64,000 bases of DNA from Clostridiales bacterium (lineage in GTDB: Bacteria; Bacillota; Clostridia; Christensenellales; Borkfalkiaceae), in contig SVHO01000004.1 of the NCBI GenBank assembly GCA_015055725.1, positions 20,155-84,154 of the forward strand, in the 5' to 3' direction. Below are positions 16,552-26,060 of the stretch, one piece after another (positions within the stretch are counted from its first letter, which is position 1; each line of letters starts with the position of its first letter). A model generated the notes under the pieces. The model searched no databases. It saw only the letters and a list, made by a program, of their open reading frames with translations, and was not told where the DNA came from. Made by a program: the position numbers and the translations under genes.

Positions 16552-18651
16552 CTAATATTTTACGCTATATAAAATGTCTTCATAGGTTGGGAAAGTCATA
16601 AACTTTTTGCCTATCAAAAGTTCCATCGAGTCTGCCATATCGCGAAGTTCTTGCATATCCGCAAGCAAAACTTTTTCACAATACTTTGCTTTTTCAAGAT
16701 TAAGTGCATTTTGGTTATAACCATCAACGTCATCACAAAGCTTATCGAGCGCGACGGAAAATTTCTCCGAAAGTGAAGAAAGTTTTAAAAGCAATTTTTC
16801 TTCTAACGAGCGGGTTATCTTTCCAAACTCTTTTTTAAGTTTAAGTTCGTTAAGTAAAAATGCTTGGTAATCGATAACGACGGGGGTTATTTCCTTTCTT
16901 GCTATATCTATTGCCGTAAGGGCTTCGATATGCACGATATTTGAATAATTTTCAAGCAATATTTCCATACGAGACTTAATCTCTTGCGCGGAAAGAACGC
17001 TATGCTTTTCGAATAGTTTAACGTTTTTATCGTCAGTATATAACGGAAGTGCGTCTATGGTAGATTTAAGGTTTAATAAACCGCGCTTTTCGGCTTCTTC
17101 TTCCCACTCTTTAGAATAGTTGTTTCCACTAAATATAATGCGCTTATGTTCGGTTATAGTGCTTTTAATAAGTTTATCAAGTTCTGCATTAAAGTCCTCT
17201 GCCTTTTCTAGCCTATCGGCAAATTGACAAAGTTCTTCGGCAACGATTGTGTTGATAATAAAGTTAGGGCAAGCAATGTTAGTTGAAGAGCCAACCATAC
17301 GGAATTCAAACTTATTACCCGTAAAAGCAAACGGAGAAGTTCTATTTCTATCCGTCGAGTCCTTTGGTATAGGCGGTAAAACTGAAACGCCTATTTTAAG
17401 TTCGGTTTTTTCTTTCGCTAAGTATTCAGAGCCACTTTCAATGCAATTTAATATAGCGTCTAATTCTTCGCCTAAATACATTGAAATTATTGCAGGCGGT
17501 GCTTCGTCAGCACCTAAACGGTGGTCGTTCCCTGCCGATGCAACGCTTATTCTAAGCAAATCTTGATATTCGTCAACAGCCTTGATAACGGCAACCAAGA
17601 AAAGTAAAAACTGCGCGTTTTTATTCGGCGTGTCCCCCGGTTCAAGCAAGTTTTCGCCTAAGTCGGTCGAAATAGACCAGTTATTATGCTTACCACTGCC
17701 GTTTACCGACGCGAAAGGTTTTTCGTGAAGCAAACACACCAAACCGTGCTTATTGGCAACGCTTTTCATAAGTTCCATAGTGATTTGGTTTTGGTCTGAC
17801 GCGATATTCGTTGAAGTGAACACGGGCGCAAGTTCGTGCTGTGCGGGTGCAACTTCGTTATGCTTAGTTTTAGCGTAAACACCTAACTTCCAAAGTTCAG
17901 AGTCAAGTTCTTTCATAAACGCTGAAACCCTTGACTTTATCGCACCGTAATAGTGGTCTTCAAGTTCTTGACCTTTTGCTGGGCGCGCACCGAATAACGT
18001 TCTGCCACAATGCACTAAATCAAGCCTTTTTTCGTAAACGCTTTTATCTATCAAAAAATATTCTTGTTCCGCACCAACCGTCGGCGTGACTTTTTTTACT
18101 TTTTTATTTCCAAACAACCTTAAAATGCGCAACGCTTGTTTATTAAACGCATCCATTGAACGAAGAAGTGGGGTTTTTTTATCAAGTGCTTCCCCACCGT
18201 ATGAACAAAACGCCGTTGGGATATATAGACTGCCGTCTTTAACGAAGGCGTAAGAAGTTGGGTCCCAAGCGGTATAACCGCGCGCTTCAAACGTTGCACG
18301 AAGTCCGCCCGACGGAAAACTTGAAGCGTCCGACTCGCCTTTAACAAGCGATTTTTCAGAAAACTTCATTATAACTTCACCGTCACCAAACGGTTCGATA
18401 AAACTATCGTGCTTTTCAGCAGTAATACCCGTCATAGGCTGAAACCAATGGGTAAAGTGCGTTGCGCCTTTTTCTATCGCCCAATCTTTCATAACAGAGG
18501 CAACAACCTTAGCGTAATCATGAGAAAGGGGCTTGCCTTCTTCTTTTGCACGGCGAACTGCGTCGTACGCTTCTTTTGGCAAGCGTTCTTTCATTATTTT
18601 ATCGTTAAAAACCATCGTCCCGAAAAGTTCGGGTATTTCTCTTGCGTTCAT
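16552..18651 (-). CDS. glnN: Type III glutamine synthetase GlnN
   Basis: A 699-residue glutamine synthetase, the length typical of the large GSIII class found in Clostridia, Bacteroides and cyanobacteria. It makes glutamine from glutamate, ammonia and ATP. Visible blocks include the N-terminal GSIII region with HWFQPMTGITAEKHDSF and the catalytic VGAEQEYFLID. KTKHNEVAPAQHELAP, GKHNNWSISTDLGENL and NDHRLGADEAPPAI follow. The frame starts at an ATG at 18663, but the second ATG at 18651 has GGGAGA seven bases upstream, so I use that one. It stands alone with its own strong promoter and terminator. Confidence 0.95.
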   Translation of the reverse strand: MNAREIPELFGTMVFNDKIMKERLPKEAYDAVRRAKEEGKPLSHDYAKVVASVMKDWAIEKGATHFTHWFQPMTGITAEKHDSFIEPFGDGEVIMKFSEKSLVKGESDASSFPSGGLRATFEARGYTAWDPTSYAFVKDGSLYIPTAFCSYGGEALDKKTPLLRSMDAFNKQALRILRLFGNKKVKKVTPTVGAEQEYFLIDKSVYEKRLDLVHCGRTLFGARPAKGQELEDHYYGAIKSRVSAFMKELDSELWKLGVYAKTKHNEVAPAQHELAPVFTSTNIASDQNQITMELMKSVANKHGLVCLLHEKPFASVNGSGKHNNWSISTDLGENLLEPGDTPNKNAQFLLFLVAVIKAVDEYQDLLRISVASAGNDHRLGADEAPPAIISMYLGEELDAILNCIESGSEYLAKEKTELKIGVSVLPPIPKDSTDRNRTSPFAFTGNKFEFRMVGSSTNIACPNFIINTIVAEELCQFADRLEKAEDFNAELDKLIKSTITEHKRIIFSGNNYSKEWEEEAEKRGLLNLKSTIDALPLYTDDKNVKLFEKHSVLSAQEIKSRMEILLENYSNIVHIEALTAIDIARKEITPVVIDYQAFLLNELKLKKEFGKITRSLEEKLLLKLSSLSEKFSVALDKLCDDVDGYNQNALNLEKAKYCEKVLLADMQELRDMADSMELLIGKKFMTFPTYEDILYSVKY

Positions 18652-18694
18652 AAATTCTCCCATAAAACGCCAAATTCAAAGTTTAATATTTAGA

Positions 18695-18723
18695 ATTATA
18701 TATTAACTGTGTTCTTTTGTCAA
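18695..18723 (-). promoter_or_regulatory. Consensus sigma-A promoter of glnN
   Basis: A perfect TTGACA (18718-18723) and a perfect TATAAT (18695-18700) with a 17-base spacer, giving a leader of about 37 bases. It is the best-matching promoter in the window and predicts high basal transcription. Confidence 0.9.
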
Positions 18724-18746
18724 TCAATTGATAAAAAGCCGTTTAT

Positions 18747-19877
18747 TTAATTTATTTTTAGCGCTCTTAAAATATTATCCATAGCAAAAGCCAAATTCTC
18801 GGCGCTAAAATCTCTGCTAACAGAAAAATCTTGTGGAAGCCTATTGATAGAAAATATAGCCGAAACGCCTTGATTATAAGCCTCTTTCATATCCCCTTCA
18901 GCACCGCCAACAACGGCGATAACCGGCACGTTTTGAAGTTTTGCGCGCCTTGAAACGCCTATAACCACCTTACCGCGTAAACTTTGCCCGTCTATTTTTC
19001 CTTCGCCCGTAAAAATCACGTTCGCATCTTTGATAACTCTATCAAACCCAACCGTTTCAAGCACGGTGTCAATCCCCATTTTAAGCGTTGAATTGAAAAA
19101 CGCCACCATACCTGCACCCATTGCGCCGGCAGCACCGCCACCTGCCAAGTCATCTAACTTTATGCCCTTGCATTTATCAACGGTTGCGCATACGTGCTTA
19201 ACACCGTCGTCAAGAAAGTTAACCGCCTTTTCGTCAGCACCCTTTTGCGGTGCAAATATTCTTGACGCGCCGTTTTCACCATAAGGTGGATTGTCAATAT
19301 CGCACATAGTGACTATTTCAACGCCCTTAAAGTTGTGCTCTAATAAAGTGGTATCAATTGCGCATACGTCTTTAAGAGTTTCGCCAACAGGGATAAATTC
19401 TTTGCCGTTTTTATCAAAAAACTTTGCTCCACAAGCACACGCACAGCCACAACCAAAATCGTTAGTACAAGAACCGCCAAGCCCCATTATAATCTTATTA
19501 ACACCCTTCTTAACCGCGTCAAGCATAAGTTCCCCAACGCCATACGTTGTTGTTTTTAATGGATTTTTGTTATTTTCAACTAATGGCAAACCCGCAACCG
19601 AAGCCATTTCAATAACCGCAGTTTTTCCGCCGTCGATAATCCCGTAAAAGCCCGTCATTTTTTCAAAATACGGTCCGTTGCACTCAATTTGAATTTTTTG
19701 TCCGCCAAGCGCGGTTAAAAAGCATTCTACGCTCCCTTCCCCACCGTCCGCAACGGGAATACTAACCACGTTTGCCAAAGGATATATTTCTTTAATTTTG
19801 TTTTGCATTATTTCGCAAATTTGTTTTGATGAAAGTGTTCCTTTAAACGAATCTGGTATAAGAACGAATTTTCTCAT
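18747..19877 (-). CDS. Glycerate kinase (GlxK/GarK type I family)
   Basis: A 376-residue glycerate kinase of the Gly_kinase family, which phosphorylates D-glycerate to 2- or 3-phosphoglycerate. The family start VLIPDSFKGTLSS is present, as are VADGGEGSVECF and GGSCTNDFGCGCA. GGGAAGAMGAG and the ATP-site VIFTGEGKIDGQSLRGK complete the set. The length is normal. It overlaps the upstream SGNH hydrolase gene by four bases (ATGA), which implies translational coupling and a shared pathway. No glycerate dehydrogenase or transporter lies nearby, so glycerate may come from the hydrolase or from outside the locus. Confidence 0.93.
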   Translation of the reverse strand: MRKFVLIPDSFKGTLSSKQICEIMQNKIKEIYPLANVVSIPVADGGEGSVECFLTALGGQKIQIECNGPYFEKMTGFYGIIDGGKTAVIEMASVAGLPLVENNKNPLKTTTYGVGELMLDAVKKGVNKIIMGLGGSCTNDFGCGCACACGAKFFDKNGKEFIPVGETLKDVCAIDTTLLEHNFKGVEIVTMCDIDNPPYGENGASRIFAPQKGADEKAVNFLDDGVKHVCATVDKCKGIKLDDLAGGGAAGAMGAGMVAFFNSTLKMGIDTVLETVGFDRVIKDANVIFTGEGKIDGQSLRGKVVIGVSRRAKLQNVPVIAVVGGAEGDMKEAYNQGVSAIFSINRLPQDFSVSRDFSAENLAFAMDNILRALKIN

Positions 19878-20944
19878 ATAAACCTCTTGTCAATTCTACT
19901 AAATTCTTTATAAATTCTCTTTGCCATCCTGTAAAACCCTAAATCGTTTGGGTGACAACCGTCAACCGTGCAATTTTCACGGTCGTTTTTTCCAAACAAC
20001 TGCTTGCCAGAGATAAAGTAAACGTTTTTATCGCCACTTTTTTTTGCCATTACGTAAGTTTCTTTAACAACCTTTAACCTTTCAATATTCAACTTTTCAC
20101 CTTCAATATTAGGTCTTGAAAGGATAAGTATCGGCGTTGTTGGATTTGACTTTCTATATTTTAAATAAGTTGCATAATGAGTATTTTTTAGGTATTCAAC
20201 CGAAGGGGCATTATGGTCGTAATCAAGCACGAAAAGCGAAACGTCTAACCCGCACAAATAGTCAACCATAATATCTTCAGCCCTACAACCGCCAGAAAAA
20301 CCCAAATTTATAAAATCTACGTTGTTCCATTTAGAAATTAACGCCTGATACGCCCCATCCGTTCTTGATGCGCAACCACCTTGCGTAATAGATGAGCCGT
20401 AATATAAAACAGGTTTAATATCACGATATTTTTTTCCGTTTTCAACCGTTGCAGTGGCATCTAACAAAATTTTCAAACTATCGACAGAATTGTATAACGG
20501 AAAATATAAAATATATTCTTTCATTACACCGCCGTTAACCTTAACCGATTGCGTAAACCCTTTTTCTTCTTCAAAATTAGGTCTAAAACAATTAACGTAT
20601 TTAAACCCTTTATCCGTGACTTCTAAAAGCATAAAACCGTTGCAACCAGTGTAAGGCATATGCGTCATATGAGCAAGAAAAGGATACGTCACCTGCAAAC
20701 CAATAGTATTGGAATCAGTTGCAAAGCGCAATCTTCCCCCCGCCGTGTTGGTTGATAACACGGATAAATTATATGAAATATTATCTGCAATCTCTTTGGG
20801 AATACGGCGAAAACGTTTTTCATCTTCTTGATAATAAACGCCATATAAATCAAATTTTTCATGCGGAATAGTGTAAACAGCTTTTTCCGTTTGGTCGCCG
20901 TCATTAACGACCGCAAAATTTTTATCAATTTTATCTATTTGCAT
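19874..20944 (-). CDS. SGNH/GDSL-family hydrolase with N-terminal jelly-roll-like domain
   Basis: A 356-residue esterase-type protein. The catalytic SGNH blocks are YYGSSITQGGCASR (Ser, near residue 188), INLGFSGGCR (Gly), a DYDHNAP segment and the C-terminal DGCHPNDLGF with the Asp/His pair. Residues about 1-170 match the N-terminal beta-sandwich domain that accompanies this hydrolase subgroup. There is no signal peptide, so the substrate must be intracellular. A GGGGG-rich ribosome site precedes the ATG. Four-base overlap with the glycerate kinase suggests it may release glycerate or a related sugar acid from an ester. This is inference. Confidence 0.88.
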   Translation of the reverse strand: MQIDKIDKNFAVVNDGDQTEKAVYTIPHEKFDLYGVYYQEDEKRFRRIPKEIADNISYNLSVLSTNTAGGRLRFATDSNTIGLQVTYPFLAHMTHMPYTGCNGFMLLEVTDKGFKYVNCFRPNFEEEKGFTQSVKVNGGVMKEYILYFPLYNSVDSLKILLDATATVENGKKYRDIKPVLYYGSSITQGGCASRTDGAYQALISKWNNVDFINLGFSGGCRAEDIMVDYLCGLDVSLFVLDYDHNAPSVEYLKNTHYATYLKYRKSNPTTPILILSRPNIEGEKLNIERLKVVKETYVMAKKSGDKNVYFISGKQLFGKNDRENCTVDGCHPNDLGFYRMAKRIYKEFSRIDKRFI

Positions 20945-20978
20945 AAAATCCCCCTTGATTTTTTTGATTTAATTTTCC

Positions 20979-21007
20979 TTGAATTTATATAAAAAATGTG
21001 TTAAAAT
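20979..21007 (+). promoter_or_regulatory. Promoter of the YhcH/YjgK-type gene
   Basis: TTGAAT (20979-20984) and TAAAAT (21002-21007) are separated by 17 bases. It lies in the divergent region opposite the SGNH hydrolase start. Confidence 0.7.
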
Positions 21008-21032
21008 AAATAAAAAAAAGGAAAATTTTAAT

Positions 21033-21482
21033 ATGATAATAGACACACTTAAAAACGTTAAAAAATACGTCAAAAACCAAAACCTTGCAACTGCAATAAC
21101 AGGTTTCTTAAGTCAAGCAGAAGATAAAGCCGTTGGCAAATACGATATTTACGGTGGAACTTTTGCTAAAGTTCAAGAATACACCACAAAATTGATTGAA
21201 GACGTTAAGTTGGAAGCGCACGTAAACTATCTTGATTTGCAATATATCCACAGCGGGAAAGAAATAGTTATCACCAGAGAAAAGGGTGACGATAAACCCG
21301 TTGTAGAATATAACGAACAAAAAGACGTTGCTTTTTATTTACCCGAAAACTTTGAAAGTTCAAAGTTAAACCAAGGCAGTTTTGCACTTATATTCCCAAA
21401 CGATTTACATCAATGTATTGCAGACGGACAGCCCATAAACATTAAAAAAGTGGTTGTAAAGATTCCTGTTAGTGAGTTTTAA
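21033..21482 (+). CDS. YhcH/YjgK/YiaL family protein (DUF386)
   Basis: A 149-residue beta-sandwich protein of the DUF386 family, which includes YhcH of sialic acid operons and the EbgC subunit of evolved beta-galactosidase. Family features are HVNYLDLQYIHSGKEIV near the middle, DVAFYLPENF and GSFALIFPNDLHQC, where His and Glu residues bind a metal. The frame extends upstream, but the ATG at 21033 with AAGGAAAA and a promoter at 20979 fixes the start. Members act as sugar anomerases or bind sugars. Here the neighbour is the SGNH/glycerate kinase pair, transcribed away from it. Confidence 0.88.
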   Translation: MIIDTLKNVKKYVKNQNLATAITGFLSQAEDKAVGKYDIYGGTFAKVQEYTTKLIEDVKLEAHVNYLDLQYIHSGKEIVITREKGDDKPVVEYNEQKDVAFYLPENFESSKLNQGSFALIFPNDLHQCIADGQPINIKKVVVKIPVSEF

Positions 21483-21503
21483 TTAACGTTAACTTTATAC
21501 AAC

Positions 21504-21541
21504 ATATCCCGCAATTTAGGAAATTGCGGGATATTTTCATT
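21504..21541. terminator. Terminator between the DUF386 gene and rny
   Basis: A 14-bp perfect stem (ATATCCCGCAATTT/AAATTGCGGGATAT, loop AGG) at 21504-21534, followed by TTTCATTTTATTTT on the plus strand. It separates convergent genes. Confidence 0.9.
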
Positions 21542-23161
21542 TTATTTTGCAAACTCAGTCGCGCGCCATTCTCTAATAACGTTAACCTTGATTTGACCGG
21601 GATATTCCATTTCTTGTTCAATTTTTTTAGCAATTTCTTTTGCCAAGAACAAGGTTTGCGCATCGTTGACTTGTTCGGGTTTAACCATAACGCGCACTTC
21701 TCTACCTGCTTGGATTGCATAGCATTTTTCAACGCCTTTAAATCCGCTTGAAATTTCTTCAAGTTTTTGCAATCTCTTAATGTAGTTGGTTGTGGTTTCA
21801 CGCCTTGCGCCAGGTCTTGCGCCTGAGATAGCGTCCGCCGCTTGAACTAAAATCGCTTCAATAGTTTTAGGTTCAACGTCACCGTGGTGCGCCATAATAG
21901 CGTTGATAACGTTATTATTTTCCCTATATTTTTTAGCAAGGTCTCCACCGATTTGCATGTGCGTTCCTTCAATTTCAAAGTCAACTGCTTTGCCAAGGTC
22001 GTGAAGTAAGCCTGCGCGTTTTGCAAGCGCTTCGTCAACGCCGAGTTCAGACGCCATAACACCTGCTAAGTGTGCAACTTCAATAGAGTGCTTTAACACG
22101 TTTTGACCATAACTCGTGCGGAATTTAAGTCTACCCAAAAGTTTAACGATTTCTGGGTGCAAGCCGAAAATCTTGCATTCATACATTGCGGCTTCGCCCG
22201 CTTCTTTAATTTGTTGGTCAAGTTCTTTTTTAACTTTTTCAACCGTTTCTTCAATCCTTGCGGGGTGAATTCTTCCATCTTGAATAAGTTTTTCAAGCGC
22301 AATTCTTGCAACTTCCCTTCTAACGGGGTCAAACCCTGAAACGATAACCACTTCAGGCGTATCGTCAATTATAAGTTCAATGCCCGTTGCGTTTTCAAGC
22401 GTTCTAATATTTCTACCTTCACGCCCGATAATTCTCGCTTTCATATCGTCACTAGGAAGTGGAACGACTGAAACGGTGATTTCAGTTGCTTGTTCGGTTG
22501 AACACTTTTGTATAGCAAGGCTAACGATTTCTTTTGCCTTTCTTTCGCCGTTTTCTTTGGCTTCTGCTTCAATGTTCTTAACCATACCGGCAGCATCACG
22601 CTTAGCTTCGTCAGTTATAGAAAGAATAAGTTGTTGCTTTGCTTCTTCCCTGCTCATTTGGGAAATTTTTTCAAACTCTTGAACCATTTTGTCGTGTTGA
22701 ACGGCAATGTCTTCAAGTTTTTTGTCAAGTTCCCCTTCTTTTGCCTTTAATGCGTTTTGTTGCCTTGTTGTTTCTTCGTTTCGTTTTAAAAGATTTTCTT
22801 CTTTCCTTTCCAAAGTTTCTTCTTTTTGGTTAAGCCTGTTTTCCAATCTTTGAAGTTCTGCGCGTTTTTCTTTTGATTCGCGTTCAAACTCATTACGAAG
22901 TTTAATTTCCTGTTCTTTTGCTTCTAAAATAGCCTCTTTTTTAATAGCTTTGCTTTCTTCCCTAACGTCGTCAAGCATTCTATTGCGTTGAGCGTCAATA
23001 TTTCCTTGTTCTTTTTCAAACTTTTTGGTAACGCTTTTTTCTCTCAAAAAGCCCGATAAAAACCACGCAACAACTGCCAAAACTGCTACGACGGCAACAA
23101 TAATCCAAGGCAGAGCGCCGTCGTTTGCCAAGAACAGGGAGCCGTAGTTAAAATTCTGCAT
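21542..23161 (-). CDS. rny: Ribonuclease Y
   Basis: RNase Y is the membrane-anchored endoribonuclease that starts mRNA decay in many Bacillota. The 539-residue protein has one N-terminal membrane helix ([21 protein letters not shown], about 19-39). A long Lys/Glu-rich coiled coil spans about 45-200. A KH domain follows ([22 protein letters not shown]), then an HD domain with [11 protein letters not shown] and [12 protein letters not shown] metal ligands. The ATG follows GGAGGG. It has its own promoter overlapping the end of recA and a GC-rich hairpin at the predicted 5' end of its mRNA, and it lies last in the ftsK-rimO-pgsA-cinA-recA cluster. Confidence 0.97.
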   Translation of the reverse strand: MQNFNYGSLFLANDGALPWIIVAVVAVLAVVAWFLSGFLREKSVTKKFEKEQGNIDAQRNRMLDDVREESKAIKKEAILEAKEQEIKLRNEFERESKEKRAELQRLENRLNQKEETLERKEENLLKRNEETTRQQNALKAKEGELDKKLEDIAVQHDKMVQEFEKISQMSREEAKQQLILSITDEAKRDAAGMVKNIEAEAKENGERKAKEIVSLAIQKCSTEQATEITVSVVPLPSDDMKARIIGREGRNIRTLENATGIELIIDDTPEVVIVSGFDPVRREVARIALEKLIQDGRIHPARIEETVEKVKKELDQQIKEAGEAAMYECKIFGLHPEIVKLLGRLKFRTSYGQNVLKHSIEVAHLAGVMASELGVDEALAKRAGLLHDLGKAVDFEIEGTHMQIGGDLAKKYRENNNVINAIMAHHGDVEPKTIEAILVQAADAISGARPGARRETTTNYIKRLQKLEEISSGFKGVEKCYAIQAGREVRVMVKPEQVNDAQTLFLAKEIAKKIEQEMEYPGQIKVNVIREWRATEFAK

Positions 23162-23190
23162 AATAATATGCCCTCCTGTTTTTTATTTTT

Positions 23191-23212
23191 ACGCGCGCAC
23201 ACTTGCGCGCAT
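23191..23212 (-). other. 5' stem-loop of the rny transcript
   Basis: On the minus strand ATGCGCGCA and TGCGCGCGT pair over 9 bp (one G-U) around AGTG. It starts about seven bases after the predicted transcript start. A-rich sequence, not U, follows, so it is not the recA terminator. Confidence 0.7.
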
Positions 23213-23225
23213 ATTTTCTATATTT

Positions 23226-23254
23226 ATTTTACAATAATTTTAATTAAATGTCAA
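23226..23254 (-). promoter_or_regulatory. Sigma-A promoter of rny
   Basis: A perfect TTGACA (23249-23254) and TAAAAT (23226-23231) with a 17-base spacer, beginning eight bases after the recA stop codon. Confidence 0.85.
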
Positions 23255-23261
23255 AGAATAA

Positions 23262-24266
23262 TTACTCTTCTTTTCCCTTATTGTTAAATGCTTGCAAAAT
23301 TTTTTGTTCAACTTCTTTTGCAATTTCGGGATTATTTTCAAAATAGTCAACAGCCTTTTCTCTACCTTGAGCGATTTTTTCGCCTTCATAAGAGAACCAA
23401 GACCCGCTTTTTTGAATAATATCGTATTGCAAGCCAAGGTCAATTAAACAACTGCCCTTTGATATTCCTTTTCCAAAAATAATATCAAATTCCGCCGTTT
23501 TAAAGGGTGGCGAAACTTTATTTTTAACGATTTTTGCTTTAGTATGGTTGCCGTAAGCACCGTTGCTATCTTTAAGCGCGTCTGCCTTACGCACGTCAAT
23601 ACGAACGCTCGCATAGAATTTGAGCGCTTTACCGCCCGCCGTCACTTCGGGATTACCAAACATAACGCCAACCTTTTCACGAAGTTGGTTGATAAATATA
23701 ATACAAGTTTTGCTCTTGTTGGTTATTGCCGTAAGTTTACGGAGTGCTTGGCTCATAAGTCTTGCTTGTAAACCAACGTGAGAATCACCCATATCCCCTT
23801 CGATTTCCGCCTTAGGCGTAAGCGCGGCAACGGAGTCAACTACGATAATATCAACCGCCTTACTGTTAACGAGCGACGCAGTTATATCAAGAGCTTGTTC
23901 ACCCGTGTCTGGTTGTGAAACGTAAAGTTCATCAAGATTAACGCCGAGCGCCTTTGCATAAACGGGGTCAAGTGCGTGTTCTGCATCAACGAAAGCCGCA
24001 ATTCCGCCCGCCTTTTGTGTTTCTGCAATACAGTGAAGCGCAACCGTGGTTTTACCTGAAGATTCAGGCCCGTAAATTTCAATTATTCTACCACGTGGAA
24101 GACCGCCCACGCCGATTGCAAGGTCAAGCGACAAACAGCCGGTTGGCAAAACTTCGATAGAAGTGTCCCCAGCAGATTGCCCTAAACGCATAATTGCGCC
24201 CTTACCATATTGTTTTTCAATTTGCGCCATCACACCGTCAAGCGCTTTAATTTTTGCTTCATCCAT
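23262..24266 (-). CDS. recA: Recombinase RecA
   Basis: The DNA strand-exchange and LexA-coprotease protein, 334 residues. The Walker A site GPESSGKTT, the [10 protein letters not shown] segment, Walker [11 protein letters not shown], loop L2 (around [25 protein letters not shown], a highly conserved block) and the C-terminal domain are all intact. The acidic C-terminal tail is short. The ATG has an AAAGGA ribosome site and lies 12 bases after the cinA stop. There is no room for a separate operator between cinA and recA. No terminator is seen before the rny promoter. Confidence 0.98.
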   Translation of the reverse strand: MDEAKIKALDGVMAQIEKQYGKGAIMRLGQSAGDTSIEVLPTGCLSLDLAIGVGGLPRGRIIEIYGPESSGKTTVALHCIAETQKAGGIAAFVDAEHALDPVYAKALGVNLDELYVSQPDTGEQALDITASLVNSKAVDIIVVDSVAALTPKAEIEGDMGDSHVGLQARLMSQALRKLTAITNKSKTCIIFINQLREKVGVMFGNPEVTAGGKALKFYASVRIDVRKADALKDSNGAYGNHTKAKIVKNKVSPPFKTAEFDIIFGKGISKGSCLIDLGLQYDIIQKSGSWFSYEGEKIAQGREKAVDYFENNPEIAKEVEQKILQAFNNKGKEE

Positions 24267-24278
24267 AATGTTTTTCCT

Positions 24279-25484
24279 TTATAATTTTTTTAATATTTTC
24301 ATTGCCAGAAACAGCGCGGTATTCTTAGCCGTTTCCGTAATTTGTTCTCTATTTCCCGAAAGATTTAGTTTATAGGTGTAAATTCCGTTTTTCGTGCCGA
24401 CGCCGATATAACAAAGTCCAACTGGTTTTTTTGTGTCGTCACTCTTAGGGCCTGCTATTCCCGTAGTTGAAATTGCTATATCGCAATCACCTTTACGCAA
24501 CAACCCCGCACACATTTGATAAGCCACGACGGAACTAACCGCCCCGTGTTTTTCTAAATCTTCTTGCCTAACGCCCAAGCGTTTAACTTTGCTTTGATTT
24601 GAATAACTAACTATTCCTTCATTTACAAAAGCAGACGCGCCAGAATTTTTGATAACTTCTGAAACAACCCTGCCACCCGTAAAAGATTCGGCAACCGAAA
24701 GTTTGAGATTTTTAAGTTTTAACGCGTCAAAAAACCTTTGCCCTAACGAAGTGTCAAACTCCGCGTAAATATCTTCTTTAAGTTTATCAACAATAAACCT
24801 AATTGCGTTTGCTCGCTCGGTCTCTTCAACTTCACTTGTAAAAGACAATGTGACCGTCACGTCTCCATTTTTAGCGTATACACCGCAAGAAAGCCCGTTA
24901 TAAAACGTTTCGGCTTTGGATAAAACGTCGTCAAGAGCGGGGATATCACCAAAATACTTTAAAATAAGTTTGTTGTTTTTAACACCGAATTTATTTTCAA
25001 GATAAGGCAAAACGTATTTTTCGCACATAGGCTTTAAGCTTTGCTCGTCAGTCGGCAAAACGACGACCGTAAATTCACTAACGTCAACTATAAACCCTTG
25101 AAATGCGCCTTTAAGGTTGGGAACGACGGTTGCCTCTAAAGGCATCAAGGCGTAATCCAAAGAATATTCAACCCCGTCGTTTTTGCTAACCGCATCCAAA
25201 AATATGCGCGCGTTTTCGTTTTCAGAAAGAACGGTGTCAAGATTTTGAGCAATTATTCCTTTTAAGTCAAAAAAAACTTCGTCCGCCCCGATAACAATCA
25301 AATTATCAACCGTGTCTTTATAATCTTCAATGCGTTTTAAAAAGGCGTGACCATCGGTATTAGATAAAACGTCAACCGTGACGACTTCTATACCGCTACT
25401 CGTAAAATCATTAACGATTTTTCCATAATATTCGCCGTCAAACTCGCGTTCAACCGCCCTAAAAAACACAAACGCAGTTTTCAT
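24279..25484 (-). CDS. cinA: CinA family protein with degenerate N-terminal domain and intact C-terminal NMN-deamidase domain
   Basis: A 401-residue CinA in its usual place between pgsA and recA. The C-terminal domain (about 245-401) is well conserved: LSVAESFTGGRVVSEVI, a SGASAFVNEGIVSYSN block, GAVSSVVAYQM and TTGIAGPKSDD with KPVGLCYIGVG. These are the hallmarks of PncC-type nicotinamide mononucleotide deamidase. The N-terminal COG1058-type domain is divergent. The family GGLGPT-like and GDELL-like motifs are not recognisable; the nearest segments are LSNTDGHAFLKRIEDY and IVIGADEVFFDLKG. The ADP-ribose pyrophosphatase function of that domain is therefore doubtful here. Confidence 0.88.
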   Translation of the reverse strand: MKTAFVFFRAVEREFDGEYYGKIVNDFTSSGIEVVTVDVLSNTDGHAFLKRIEDYKDTVDNLIVIGADEVFFDLKGIIAQNLDTVLSENENARIFLDAVSKNDGVEYSLDYALMPLEATVVPNLKGAFQGFIVDVSEFTVVVLPTDEQSLKPMCEKYVLPYLENKFGVKNNKLILKYFGDIPALDDVLSKAETFYNGLSCGVYAKNGDVTVTLSFTSEVEETERANAIRFIVDKLKEDIYAEFDTSLGQRFFDALKLKNLKLSVAESFTGGRVVSEVIKNSGASAFVNEGIVSYSNQSKVKRLGVRQEDLEKHGAVSSVVAYQMCAGLLRKGDCDIAISTTGIAGPKSDDTKKPVGLCYIGVGTKNGIYTYKLNLSGNREQITETAKNTALFLAMKILKKL

Positions 25485-25487
25485 AAA

Positions 25488-26060
25488 TTATTTGTTTGAT
25501 AAAACCTTTCTATTTTTAACGATACATTCCGTTCCCGAAACGATTGTTAAAAGCGTTGCTATTCCTAAAAGAACTAACCCGACTATATTGATAACCGAAT
25601 AAGTTTCGGGCATAAATTGCGCGCCGACTAACAACACGAAAATTGCAACGTCTTGAAACAACGTTTTAATTTTACCGGACTTATCCGCTGCAATAACCGC
25701 ACCCTTAGACGCAGCAACCATTCTAAATCCGCTAACAACTAATTCACGCGCTAAAATGATGGCAACTGCAATAGACGCGTATGCAGGCAATACTAGAACG
25801 TTGCCCACAGGCACCAACATAACGATAAGTGCGGTTGAAACCAACACTTTATCAGCAATCGGGTCTAAAAATTTGCCTAAATCCGTCACTAACGAATATT
25901 TTCTTGCAATATATCCGTCCAAAAAATCGGTAAACGCCGCAAGTGCGAATATAACCGCCGAAATAACGAAGTTAAAAGGTATTTCAGGGATAAAATACAC
26001 GGCAACGAATAAGGGTATCATAATCAATCTTAAAACTGTCAATTTTGTTGGTAAATTCAT
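25488..26060 (-). CDS. pgsA: CDP-diacylglycerol-glycerol-3-phosphate 3-phosphatidyltransferase
   Basis: PgsA makes phosphatidylglycerolphosphate from CDP-diacylglycerol and glycerol 3-phosphate in the membrane. The CDP-alcohol phosphotransferase motif D-x2-DG-x2-AR-x8-G-x3-D-x3-D is complete (DFLDGYIARKYSLVTDLGKF then LDPIADKV, about residues 45-72). Several hydrophobic segments span 190 residues. Its ATG overlaps the rimO stop by four bases (ATGA) and its stop lies three bases before cinA. Confidence 0.95.
   Translation of the reverse strand: MNLPTKLTVLRLIMIPLFVAVYFIPEIPFNFVISAVIFALAAFTDFLDGYIARKYSLVTDLGKFLDPIADKVLVSTALIVMLVPVGNVLVLPAYASIAVAIILARELVVSGFRMVAASKGAVIAADKSGKIKTLFQDVAIFVLLVGAQFMPETYSVINIVGLVLLGIATLLTIVSGTECIVKNRKVLSNK

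Noticed and set aside
23191..23212. Hairpin taken as the recA terminator
   Set aside because: On the recA strand it is followed by A-rich sequence, and a strong rny promoter precedes it, so it belongs to the rny leader.
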